From: Trueperella pyogenes
Lineage (GTDB): Bacteria > Actinomycetota > Actinomycetes > Actinomycetales > Actinomycetaceae
DNA: 64,000 bases
Direction: 5' to 3'
NCBI RefSeq assembly: GCF_900460345.1
Contig: NZ_UHHW01000002.1
Span: forward strand, 620,001 to 684,000
How positions within the stretch are numbered: the first letter of the stretch is position 1; every line of letters starts with the position of its first letter. Both the position numbers and the translations under genes were made by a program. Below the pieces are notes generated by a model, which saw only the letters and a list, made by a program, of their open reading frames with translations, had not been told where the DNA came from and did not search any database. Shown here piece after piece: positions 29,768 to 37,857 of this stretch.

Positions 29768-29904
29768 AGTGGTTCCTTTCGTCCCGCCGTTGGAAAAACT
29801 TAAATCTAGTCTAACTCTAATCAAAAACCGAAAAATAGATACCCACAGCGCAGCCCTTCCAGCTGTTGGTCCCAAACTACCGAAAAACAAAGAAGGAGTG
29901 GAAC
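29768..29904. promoter_or_regulatory. divergent promoter region tetR/fixA
   Basis: 137 bases, AT-richer than the genes around it. AGTCTAACTCTAAT (29808-29821) resembles the sequence over the -10 of the cai-like operon at 11 of 14 places, and contains TCTAAT as a possible fixA -10. AGAAGGAG (29890s) is the fixA ribosome binding site. Confidence 0.4.
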
Positions 29905-30666
29905 ATGTCTGTCATTGTGGCATACAAGTACGCAGGAAATCCGCAGGACGCAAAAGTCAATTCTGACGGCGTCGTGGATTGGGCTCGTGTGAAGAAGTCC
30001 GTTTCCGAATATGATCCGGTCGCGGTCGAGCTCGCTAAGAAGCTTGCGGCAGAGGATGGCGGCGAGGTCGTCGGCATAAGCGTGGGCGGAGCGGATCTAG
30101 CTTCGTCCTTGGCGAAGAAGAACGCCTTGTCGAAGGGGCTGGACCGCGCACTCGTCGTCGCCGACGACGCGACCGGCGAGTGGTCGAACACCCGCACGGC
30201 GCTGGCACTAGCCGAGCTTGTCAAGAAGGTTGCTGACGCGAAGGTTGTCTTCACTGGCGACGCTTCGGTCGATGAGGGTGCCGGCGTCATGGGGCCGCTC
30301 CTGGCGGGTGCCCTGGGCTGGACGTGTCTGCTCGAGGTGCTCTCGGTTGAAGTTGTGGGGGACGGGCTAAAGATCCGTCAGCGCACCGAGTCCGGGACTC
30401 GCACGGTGGAGACCGCCGGACCCATCGTGCTGGGGGTGGCCACCGACGCCGTCGAGGTCAAGGCCGCCTCGATGAAGGAGATCCTCGCGGCCGGAAAGAA
30501 GCCTTTGGACACGGTGGCGCTGACTGATGTCGCTGTGGCCGACGTGGAACGCAACGTTCGCTTGGCACGCCAGCCCGAGATGAGCGCGCGCAAGAAGACG
30601 ATTTTCGAGGGCGAAGGCGCGCCAGCGCAGCTCATCGACGCTCTCAAGGCCGATGGCATTCTGTAA
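29905..30666 (+). CDS. fixA: electron transfer flavoprotein beta subunit-like FixA
   Basis: 253 residues. ETF-beta fold: N-terminal MSVIVAYKYAGNPQDA, then VVGISVGG, and the segment VVFTGDASVDEGAGVMGPLLAGALGW, matching the ETF-beta block with GxxxxDxxxGxxGPxxA. It partners FixB to pass electrons to CaiA. The ATG at 29905 has AGAAGGAG upstream. First gene of fixABCX, which in E. coli is likewise a neighbour of the cai operon. Confidence 0.88.
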   Translation: MSVIVAYKYAGNPQDAKVNSDGVVDWARVKKSVSEYDPVAVELAKKLAAEDGGEVVGISVGGADLASSLAKKNALSKGLDRALVVADDATGEWSNTRTALALAELVKKVADAKVVFTGDASVDEGAGVMGPLLAGALGWTCLLEVLSVEVVGDGLKIRQRTESGTRTVETAGPIVLGVATDAVEVKAASMKEILAAGKKPLDTVALTDVAVADVERNVRLARQPEMSARKKTIFEGEGAPAQLIDALKADGIL

Positions 30667-30678
30667 AGGAGAAAAACA

Positions 30679-31521
30679 ATGACGACCATTATTGCACTCG
30701 ATTCCAACATCTCGACCCTGGTGGCCTGGGGCAACGACCTGCCCGGCGAGACGAGCATTATCTCTGTCGGCTCCCCCGAGCTGCCGCTGGCTCACGCTGA
30801 CATCGCGCTCGCGGAAGGCGTTCCTGTGGAGGCTGTCGCGCTAGGTCTGGCCGCCCACATCGACGCTTCCGGTTTCGTCCTCATTCCCGCGACGCCGACC
30901 GGCCGCGTCCTCGCCGGCGCCATCGCCACGGCGAAGGGTTTGCCCGTAGTCACCGGCGCCAAGGGCGTTGTCGACGACGCCGTCCTCGCCGCTCGCTTCG
31001 GCGGCATCGTGGAGGAGGTCATCGCAGGTCCTGCGGTCGTTCTCGTCTCCGGCGGAAGCCCGCTTGAGGGTGCGCCGATAGCTGGCACGCCTTTGACACT
31101 CGAGCAGGCAGACCTGCGCGTGAGCGCCCATGAGAGCGCACAGACCAAGTCAGTCAATCTCGGCGGAGCCAAGAAGATCGTCGCCGTGGGGCGCGGCTTC
31201 AAGAGCCAAGAAGATCTGAAGCTGGCGTTCGACCTCGCGGAGAAGATCGGCGCTGAGGTGGCGTGCTCCCGCCCGATCGCCGAGGGCAACAACTGGTTGG
31301 GTCGTGACCGGTACGTGGGCGTCTCCGGCCAGCACGTAACCCCCGACCTCTACCTTGCCGCAGGCATTTCAGGCCAAATCCAGCACACCGCAGGCATGAA
31401 CGAGGCCAAGGCCGTCGTCGTCGTGAATTCCGACAAGAACGCACCCTACTTCGAACAGGCAGACTACGGCATCGTAGGCGACCTGTATGCGGTGCTCCCA
31501 GCCCTCACCGAAGCACTGTAA
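30679..31521 (+). CDS. fixB: electron transfer flavoprotein alpha subunit-like FixB
   Basis: 280 residues, somewhat shorter than E. coli FixB (313) as I recall it. The C-terminal FAD domain has IVAVGRGFKSQEDL, EVACSRPIAEG and the ETF-alpha signature LYLAAGISGQIQHTAGM, followed by VVVVNSDKNAPYFEQADYGIVGDL. The N-terminal domain is compact. GGAGAAA precedes the ATG, 12 bases after fixA. Confidence 0.9.
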   Translation: MTTIIALDSNISTLVAWGNDLPGETSIISVGSPELPLAHADIALAEGVPVEAVALGLAAHIDASGFVLIPATPTGRVLAGAIATAKGLPVVTGAKGVVDDAVLAARFGGIVEEVIAGPAVVLVSGGSPLEGAPIAGTPLTLEQADLRVSAHESAQTKSVNLGGAKKIVAVGRGFKSQEDLKLAFDLAEKIGAEVACSRPIAEGNNWLGRDRYVGVSGQHVTPDLYLAAGISGQIQHTAGMNEAKAVVVVNSDKNAPYFEQADYGIVGDLYAVLPALTEAL

Positions 31522-31523
31522 CT

Positions 31524-32816
31524 ATGGGTGAAGTGGATTTCGACGTCATCGTCGTCGGCGGCGGTATCGCAGGCAGCGTCTGCTCCTACCTGCTTGCCCA
31601 GGACGGCTATGAGGTATTGCTCATCGAACGCGGCGCCGAGCCGGGTTCGAAGAATCTATCGGGCGGGGTGTTCTACTGCCGCGTCATGCAGGAGATCTTC
31701 GACAACTTCCTGGATGAGGCGCCGATCGAACGCGTCATCACTAGGAACTGCCTGAGCTTCCTCAACAAGGACAATTTCGTCAACGTCGACTACTGGGACG
31801 GGCGTTTACGCCAGCCGGTCAACGCGGTGACGGTCTTGCGCGCAAAGTTCGATCCGTGGCTTGCCGAGCAGTGTGAGAACGTGGGTGTCACCGTGATGCC
31901 GGGTATCAAGGTAGACGAGCTCATCGAGGACGGCGGCCGGTTCGTCGGCGTGCGTGCCGGTGAGGACGAGCTGCGCGCCCACGTCATCGTGGCCGCCGAC
32001 GGCGTGAACTCATTCCTCTCACAGTACGCAGGCATTAGGGCTAAGGAACCGCAAGAGAACCTGGCAGTGGGCGTGAAATCGGTGATCAGCCTCGACCCAG
32101 AGGTGATCGCGGAGCGCTTCAACCTCTCGGGAGATGAGGGGGCGGCGTACGCCGTCGTCGGCGATTGCACGCAAGGCGTGGCCGGAGGCGGTTTTATGTA
32201 CACGAATCGCGACTCCATCTCGATCGGGATCGTGGCCAGGCTGGACGATCTTGTGAAGTCAGGAAAGAAGTCGTCAGATATTCACGACCATTTCCTGACA
32301 CACCCGGCTATCGCTCCTTTCCTTAAGGACGGTGAGCTTTTGGAGTACGGATGCCACCTCGTTGCTGAAGGCGGAAAGAAGATGCAGCACGACCTCGTGC
32401 GCGACGGGCTTCTTGTCGTCGGCGATGCGGCCGGGTTCACTTTGAACACGGGCTTTACCGTGCGCGGGATGGATCTGGCCGCAGGCTCTGCACGTGCCGC
32501 AGCGAGCGCGATCGGGCAGGCACTGAAGGCTCAGGACTATTCTGCTCAATCGCTTAGCCGCTATGTGGATGAGTACAATGCCAGCTTCGTCGGCAAGGAC
32601 ATGGATACCTACGCCAAGGCTCCAGACTTCCTTGAGAATCCGGCGATGTATGGCGACGTGGGGGAGCTGGTCGCCGACGTGCTCTACGGCGTCTATAACC
32701 ATGACCTCACTGCGCGCAAGCCACTCCTTAAGGTCGTGATGGGTGCCGTGAGGAAATCTCGCCTATCTCTGGTTCAGCTAGCGAAACTTGGATTTAACGC
32801 AGTGAGGTCGATGTAA
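31524..32816 (+). CDS. fixC: FixC flavoprotein (ETF-quinone oxidoreductase family)
   Basis: 430 residues, equal to the usual FixC size. FAD-binding VVGGGIAGSVCSYLLAQDGYEVLLIERG at the N-terminus, GGVFYCRVM, and the second FAD motif DGLLVVGDAAGFTLNTGFTVRGMDLA. It takes electrons from a donor and, with FixAB and FixX, may drive flavin-based electron bifurcation or deliver electrons to CaiA. Begins 2 bases after fixB. Confidence 0.92.
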   Translation: MGEVDFDVIVVGGGIAGSVCSYLLAQDGYEVLLIERGAEPGSKNLSGGVFYCRVMQEIFDNFLDEAPIERVITRNCLSFLNKDNFVNVDYWDGRLRQPVNAVTVLRAKFDPWLAEQCENVGVTVMPGIKVDELIEDGGRFVGVRAGEDELRAHVIVAADGVNSFLSQYAGIRAKEPQENLAVGVKSVISLDPEVIAERFNLSGDEGAAYAVVGDCTQGVAGGGFMYTNRDSISIGIVARLDDLVKSGKKSSDIHDHFLTHPAIAPFLKDGELLEYGCHLVAEGGKKMQHDLVRDGLLVVGDAAGFTLNTGFTVRGMDLAAGSARAAASAIGQALKAQDYSAQSLSRYVDEYNASFVGKDMDTYAKAPDFLENPAMYGDVGELVADVLYGVYNHDLTARKPLLKVVMGAVRKSRLSLVQLAKLGFNAVRSM

Positions 32817-32817
32817 G

Positions 32818-33111
32818 ATGACGAAATTTATCCCAGGGTCAATCAATGACCGATTAGCAAGAAACGTCTACGACATCGACGAGGGAAACCCCCACATCGT
32901 TATCCACCAAGAACGCGTGCGAGCGACGGGCGCGGCGAAGATACTCGTCAACGTGTGCCCAGCTCACGTGTATTCCGAAGAAAACGGCGAGGTCATGGCG
33001 GAATATGCCGCCTGCCTCGAATGTGGCACGTGTTTAGCGGTCGCCCCGCCGGGCACGCTGACGTGGCGCTACCCTGCAGGCTCGATGGGGATTGCCTATC
33101 GCGAAGGATAA
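32818..33111 (+). CDS. fixX: FixX ferredoxin-like protein
   Basis: 97 residues with four cysteines in the FixX pattern: Cys47 (VCPAHVY) and CLECGTC (Cys66, Cys69, Cys72), enough for one 4Fe-4S cluster. The N-terminus (NVYDIDEGNPHIVI) and end (WRYPAGSMGIAYREG) match FixX proteins. One base after the fixC stop; it completes fixABCX and is followed by a hairpin. Confidence 0.92.
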   Translation: MTKFIPGSINDRLARNVYDIDEGNPHIVIHQERVRATGAAKILVNVCPAHVYSEENGEVMAEYAACLECGTCLAVAPPGTLTWRYPAGSMGIAYREG

Positions 33112-33135
33112 ACGCGCACGGCCTGACTAGGGAAA

Positions 33136-33170
33136 AGTGGCTGGGCAGATTTGATGTCTGTCCAGCCGCT
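33136..33170 (+). terminator. hairpin terminator after fixX
   Basis: AGTGGCTGGGCAGA (33136-33149) pairs with TCTGTCCAGCCGCT (33157-33170); 14 pairs including two G-U, 7-base loop, followed by TCCTTAT. It closes the fixABCX operon. Confidence 0.8.
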
Positions 33171-33283
33171 TCCTTATCTGAAGCTGCGTATGGCGTACTC
33201 AAGCCGGGCCCGGCCCGGCTCTACCCGCCTGGCCGACGGAGTGCGCGTCAGGCCAGGCTCGCTGTTGGCAGGACGGGCGCCGA

Positions 33284-33475
33284 CATAAAACATGAATATA
33301 ACCTCCACCAGGCCCGTATATGAATCGGTGGCCGGTATTTTCAAAAGAACTGTCGGCAGGTAGACCAAATATTCAAAAGAACTGTCGGGCTACTGGGTAA
33401 ACGAAGCCCGCCCCTAAGCTCACCTCAGCTCCCACACCTCACGAGCCCCGAATTCCCGCGCCCAACAACAGTGAA
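33284..33475. repeat. dispersed intergenic repeat, copy B
   Basis: Second copy of the element at 16280-16480. The 52-base core (33310-33361) is identical and both flanks align with scattered differences. TTCAAAAGAACTGTCGG again occurs in tandem (33339-33355 and 33372-33388). Just upstream a GC-rich dyad, AGCCGGG/CCCGGCT (33202-33220), is seen. The remaining gap 33476-33678 holds a weak 8-bp dyad (CTGTAGTA 33513-33520, TACTACAG 33534-33541) and no supported gene. Confidence 0.75.
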
Positions 33476-33678
33476 CTCACACTGACTAACAACAAGGCTG
33501 GCACACAGGGCACTGTAGTATTCTGCGGCTTTTTACTACAGCGCCGGTGGGGCGCACCGTAGACAACGGCGAGCACACCACGACATCGATGGAGCTCACC
33601 GCGGGCAGCGGTGGAACGCGTCCGAGTAACGACCCCCACGTGTTGACCGCAGTCGCTGTACTTTTTACGTGAATAGGA

Positions 33679-33710
33679 GTTGGGGTCGATACCGAAGTAT
33701 CGACCCCAAC
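33679..33710 (-). terminator. hairpin terminator after the sialidase gene
   Basis: Perfect 14-base arms GTTGGGGTCGATAC (33679-33692) and GTATCGACCCCAAC (33697-33710) with a CGAA tetraloop, 26 bases beyond the sialidase stop on the minus strand. Confidence 0.8.
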
Positions 33711-33736
33711 GTTTAGCGCGTTATCGCGTCACAGGT

Positions 33737-36613
33737 TTAGCTCTGGCGACGGCGAATAATCGCGATAGCACCACCTGCGAGGAGCAGAACCGCGGCAGCG
33801 ACCGACAGGCCAACGACCGTAGCACCGGTGTGGACCAGGCTAGACTTCGGCGCCTTAGCCTGGGCGATTATTGTCGACTTGGGATCCGGCGTGGGCTTGG
33901 GATCCGGGGTGGGCTTGGGCTCAGGCTTAGGTGTGGTTGTGCACCCGAGCTCGTCGAGTGTCGGGGCAGTCCACGACCACTGCGTCTTTGCACCCTTAGC
34001 CAACTCGAAGCCCTCGACAGCCTTGGCCTTGACCACAACGGTCTTGCCATAGTCGTATTCGAACCTCGACGGATTGCCCTCAACCCAGTCAAGCTCCTTG
34101 CCATCAACTGTTACCGAGTACGAGACACCCTTTGTCGGCTGGAGCGTGACAAACGGCTTAACCGTGCATGTAACCGGATCAGACGCATCCGGGAAGACCG
34201 GAGCATTCGGAACCACGCTCACCGCACCAGGCTCTGGAGTCGGCTTCGGCTCGGGAGCCGGTGCCGGCGTCGGGTTCGGGGCAAGGGTGATCTTGAAGGT
34301 CTGCGACGACGTGCGCGGGATACCCGTGCCGTCCTCAGCCTCGGTCAAGGTCACCTTGACGTCAAAGTTCTTCACGTCCGTGTTGCCAACCGCAGGGGTG
34401 CCTTCAATCTGGCCAGTTTCGGCATTGATCTTCAACCCAGCCGGGAGTCCCTCAGCTGAGTAGGTGTCCGCGAGGGCTGGATCATTGCCGGTGGAGGTCA
34501 CCTTGATGGGGGCTAGCGGCGTCCCATCGGTTGTCTTGACATCGCTAATCTTTTCGAGAGCAACTTCGAAAGGCAGATTCTCAGCGAGCGTCTTGAGCGT
34601 GAAGTTCACGTAGCCGACCTTGTTCCACGTATCTGGTTCCATGAGCAGGCCGATCGAACCGTCGGGCTGAACCGCCATCGTCGTGTAACCGGTTCCGCCG
34701 TTGCGAATCTGCTTGGCGATAGGCCAAGACTTGCCGTCATCGTAGCTCATCTTGACCTTGCCATCGACGCGATTGTTTGGTTTCTCCGTGTTAGAGAAGA
34801 GGAGCACCTTCGCGCGCAGCGTGCCGTTGTTTGCCGACGGGAAAGCACGAATGATCTGAGCGTTGTTGCGAGAATCGGGAAGATTGTTATCGATATGGAT
34901 GTCCGTCCAGTTCACGCCGCCATCACTCGACGTTGCCACAATACGCTTGTGTACGCCATAGCCTTCGGAAACGCGGGAGTTCAATATAAGGCGCCCGTCG
35001 GATAGCTCTGCGATCTTGTTCTCATCGAAGTTCCAACGTTGGCCTGCAGGAGCACCCGCAGTTGCGGAGGCGAATTGTCCGCTCTGCCATGTCTTGCCAT
35101 GGTCGTCAGAGAAGATAGTGATGGCGCGGAAGCCACCAGTTTTGAACTTACATGCTGCCTGCTGGAGGAGACGTCCCTTGAACGGGCCGTGCATCTTCTG
35201 GATGCCAGCGCCCGATGTCGCAAAGCAACCGGTCACGTCCTTAGCCCGTTCTCCGAGCACATCATTCGTAATCAGCCGCGAGGACCAGGTATAACCGTTG
35301 TCCTTCGATGAGGACACTGCGAAGTTCATCGTGCGCCGGTAAGTCTCATCTACCTTCCCGTTTACGAGATGGTAGGAAGGACTATTAGGCAAACCTGCAT
35401 CAAGAGAACCGACGTGGAAGTTGAAGATCTCTCCTGTTGTATGGTCGACCACGTAGGACGGGTCCGACCAGCCGAAGCGCTCGCCATCGCCCGCAACTTT
35501 ACCTTTCGCGATGTAAGTCATTGGGCCCCACGTCTTGCCACCGTCCTTAGATCGACGCTGGACAATGGAATTCTCATTCGGAGAATCGCCGCCTTTCCAC
35601 GCGCCGTCGAGCGGACGCAGGTCGTAGGAGGCCAGGATGTCACCATTGGAGGCAACCGCGATGGCGGGAATACGAATGTTGTATTCGCTAGTATTCTCAT
35701 CGAGAATGTTGAGGTCGGTGAGCCGGGCACCCAGGCGCGGATCGGCGTTCGGCGTCTTAAAGGCCTTTGCTTGCGGCCATACCCGAGGAGTTTTGACTGA
35801 CTTTGTTTCTGTGAGAGTAACGTTTCTCTTCCCGTCACTGACTTTAACCTTGGCAGTTAATTCGGCTTCGCCTCGCTCCAGGTCTTCCTCCGTGACCGCG
35901 TACTTTGCCGAGCACTTCATGCTCCATTCCGGATCGAGCTCCTTGGCCGGACATCCTTCACCCTCGACGGAAATCTTATCTTTTGATAGCGAGGTGACGG
36001 TGTAATCGTAACCAAACTGATCCCCGGCACTGTAGGATGCCTTACCTTCTCCGCTGGTCACGGTGATAGGTGAAAGCTTTGCGAGCTTGGTGGTCACTGG
36101 AACCGGGTTGCCCACGGCTTCACCTGTCTTTTCAACCGGAGAATCATGCCCTGTTGATTTGCGCATGATCCATGTGACTCGAGGCGTGAAGGACCCTGTG
36201 GCTACATCATCAGCTGTGACTTTTATGGTGAGGAAATTGCAATCTTCCTTAGTCTCACCCTGTTCGACTTTCCACCATTTACATTTTTGATAATTGTTGA
36301 GGTTGGAGCTCTGGAAGGCAAATGCGCGCCGAACATCAGTGTCGTTCTTGAGGGTGACCTGGAATTTGATCTCCTCGCCCTCTTCAAAATTTTCGCCCTC
36401 GGCTTTGGGGTTGAGAATCTTGAAGCTCGAAGTTGTAACGGGCGAATTCGTAGTGGGAGCCGCTGTTGTGGCTGTTCCCGAAGCAGGCGGTTCCGCTGTG
36501 CTCGGGGCTGCACCTGCAACCGCCGGAACCACACCGAGACTTAACAACGCTACAGCACTAGCGCCGGCGAAAACTCGCGTGAATCGTTTTCGCATCGATT
36601 TCAATGGGGGCAT
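33737..36613 (-). CDS. cell-wall anchored exo-sialidase (GH33), modular
   Basis: Releases terminal sialic acid from host glycans. A signal peptide runs to about residue 36 (AVAGA). Two Ig-like domains (about 60-280) precede the six-bladed propeller (about 295-690), which has the FRIP-type NIRIPAIAV, the catalytic-aspartate segment ILASYDLRP and five Asp boxes: SKDGGKTW, SKDNGYTW, SDDHGKTW, SSDGGVNW and SYDDGKSW. Then come a He-PIG-type Ig domain, Pro-rich PKPTP linkers and a small beta domain. The end has LVHTG, a membrane helix and RRRQS, a non-standard sortase signal. ATG 36613 is preferred over 36628 because AAAGGT lies 7 bases upstream. Trueperella-type neuraminidases look like this. Confidence 0.9.
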   Translation of the reverse strand: MPPLKSMRKRFTRVFAGASAVALLSLGVVPAVAGAAPSTAEPPASGTATTAAPTTNSPVTTSSFKILNPKAEGENFEEGEEIKFQVTLKNDTDVRRAFAFQSSNLNNYQKCKWWKVEQGETKEDCNFLTIKVTADDVATGSFTPRVTWIMRKSTGHDSPVEKTGEAVGNPVPVTTKLAKLSPITVTSGEGKASYSAGDQFGYDYTVTSLSKDKISVEGEGCPAKELDPEWSMKCSAKYAVTEEDLERGEAELTAKVKVSDGKRNVTLTETKSVKTPRVWPQAKAFKTPNADPRLGARLTDLNILDENTSEYNIRIPAIAVASNGDILASYDLRPLDGAWKGGDSPNENSIVQRRSKDGGKTWGPMTYIAKGKVAGDGERFGWSDPSYVVDHTTGEIFNFHVGSLDAGLPNSPSYHLVNGKVDETYRRTMNFAVSSSKDNGYTWSSRLITNDVLGERAKDVTGCFATSGAGIQKMHGPFKGRLLQQAACKFKTGGFRAITIFSDDHGKTWQSGQFASATAGAPAGQRWNFDENKIAELSDGRLILNSRVSEGYGVHKRIVATSSDGGVNWTDIHIDNNLPDSRNNAQIIRAFPSANNGTLRAKVLLFSNTEKPNNRVDGKVKMSYDDGKSWPIAKQIRNGGTGYTTMAVQPDGSIGLLMEPDTWNKVGYVNFTLKTLAENLPFEVALEKISDVKTTDGTPLAPIKVTSTGNDPALADTYSAEGLPAGLKINAETGQIEGTPAVGNTDVKNFDVKVTLTEAEDGTGIPRTSSQTFKITLAPNPTPAPAPEPKPTPEPGAVSVVPNAPVFPDASDPVTCTVKPFVTLQPTKGVSYSVTVDGKELDWVEGNPSRFEYDYGKTVVVKAKAVEGFELAKGAKTQWSWTAPTLDELGCTTTPKPEPKPTPDPKPTPDPKSTIIAQAKAPKSSLVHTGATVVGLSVAAAVLLLAGGAIAIIRRRQS

Positions 36614-36648
36614 CTTTGCACCTTTCATACATTCGCACCTTCGCGACG

Positions 36649-36672
36649 CTGACAGACATCGGTTGTCTGACA
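36649..36672. promoter_or_regulatory. palindromic repeat upstream of the sialidase gene
   Basis: CAGACA (36653-36658) and TGTCTG (36664-36669) are perfect arms, flanked by CTGACAG on both sides (from 36649 and near 36667), in the sialidase leader 36-59 bases before its start. This is a possible operator. The rest of the 350-base gap to 36962 shows no gene; two CCCGGGTCGG-like GC clusters are present. Confidence 0.4.
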
Positions 36673-36962
36673 GGTTCTTTCATCGTATCGAACAATCCCT
36701 CCGCTAACAATGCGTTTCGGGGAATATGTCTGGCTCGCCCGGGTCGGGCTAGGCGATATGGGACCCCCGTTTTATATAGGTATGTACTGGTATTTGCGCG
36801 GGTCGGTCCGGCGTATATGTGCATGGCGACGCCGCCTCGGCGAGCGGCCAGAGATAGGGCTTTGGCGCCTTCATACCTGAAAACACCCCGCCGTGAGACA
36901 TGTCACTATTGCGACTTTTTCTTTCTCGCACTTGGGTAAACGCGCGTCGGCGCCTACTTAGC

Positions 36963-36997
36963 TTACGAATCCGTAAGTTACCTGCCCGTAACTTACG
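36963..36997. promoter_or_regulatory. operator-like cluster before the birA-acc-fas operon
   Basis: Four CGTAA/TTACG half-sites within 35 bases: TTACG 36963-36967, CGTAA 36972-36976, CGTAA 36987-36991, TTACG 36993-36997. Together they include the perfect dyad CGTAAGTTAC (36972-36981) / GTAACTTACG (36988-36997) with a 6-base spacer. It ends 14 bases before the birA ATG. A TetR-like lipid regulator (FasR-like) or a biotin regulator (BioQ-like) are candidates; neither gene is in the window. Confidence 0.6.
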
Positions 36998-37011
36998 TTA
37001 GCGTAGCTGCT

Positions 37012-37857
37012 ATGAACTTTATTCCGGGCAGGGTGTTTCCACGCTCAGCGCGCGTCGCTGACGTGCGCCACGTCGAAAAAACGACGTCTACGCAGGACGT
37101 GCTCCGCGCTCTTGCCGATGCTCGCCACCTGACCACCGTCGTCGCTGAGGAACAAACGCGCGGGCGCGGGCGCCTAGGCCGGACATGGGAGTCTGCCCCC
37201 GGCACATCCCTGCTCGCCTCCACCCTCATCACCCTCCCCGATACCGCCGCTATGCGTGCAGACCTCGGCTTCCTCACACTTCTCGGCGCGCTCTCCCTGC
37301 GCAGCGCGGTGAGCGACTACACCGGGGGAAGCTTCCTGGTGAAGTTCCCCAACGACGTCGTCAACCCGGCAGGCCAGAAACTCGCCGGCATACTCGGCGA
37401 ATTCTTCACGGACCTGACCGCCAAACGGGGCGGGATCTGCGTGGCCCTTGGAATCGGCCTGAACATCCACCAACGCGGAGAAGCGCTATTCCCTGGAGCA
37501 TGCTCGCTTGCCAGCGAAGGCTTGTTGGCGCGCTCCGATGTCCAAGCCGCCAGCGTCGCGGATGAGATCCTCGCCCGCTACCTCCAAGGGATCCGCGATC
37601 GGCTAGCAGTGTTCGCTGCCGGGCCCGCGCCCGCCGCATCCGCGCTCGTCGCGGAGGTCAACACTCACCTCGCTTACCGCAACGCCCAGGCCACAGTAGC
37701 CGGTGTCACCGGCGTCGTTCGCCGCATCACCGACAGAGCCGAACTCGTGATAGCAACCGCAGACGGAGATAGAACCATCGCGCCCTCGGCAGTTGCCATG
37801 CTCATCGAACGGGAGGAGATCCCGTGTGCCAGCCTTTCGAAAAAAGGAACGCCATGA
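37012..37857 (+). CDS. birA: biotin--[acetyl-CoA carboxylase] ligase (BirA without DNA-binding domain)
   Basis: Attaches biotin to the BCCP lysine of the next gene product. Motifs: KTTSTQDVL, the biotinyl-AMP loop EEQTRGRGRLGRTW, LVKFPNDVVNPAGQKLAGILGEF, and ALGIGLNI. A small C-terminal domain follows. At 281 residues it lacks the N-terminal winged helix, so it is a mono-functional ligase and not itself the repressor. The ATG at 37012 has no clear Shine-Dalgarno sequence, so leaderless or weak initiation is possible. It overlaps the next gene by 4 bases. Confidence 0.93.
   Translation: MNFIPGRVFPRSARVADVRHVEKTTSTQDVLRALADARHLTTVVAEEQTRGRGRLGRTWESAPGTSLLASTLITLPDTAAMRADLGFLTLLGALSLRSAVSDYTGGSFLVKFPNDVVNPAGQKLAGILGEFFTDLTAKRGGICVALGIGLNIHQRGEALFPGACSLASEGLLARSDVQAASVADEILARYLQGIRDRLAVFAAGPAPAASALVAEVNTHLAYRNAQATVAGVTGVVRRITDRAELVIATADGDRTIAPSAVAMLIEREEIPCASLSKKGTP

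Noticed and set aside
33174..33368. Minus-strand frame encoding PTVLLKIPATDSYTGLVE, also present at 15921-16364
   Set aside because: The two matching peptides come from the dispersed repeat itself; different frames continue outside it and no ribosome binding site is seen. Could be a remnant of an element, not a gene.
33680..34459. Plus-strand frame opposite the sialidase 3' end
   Set aside because: Arg/Leu-rich shadow of the sialidase linker and wall-anchor coding sequence.
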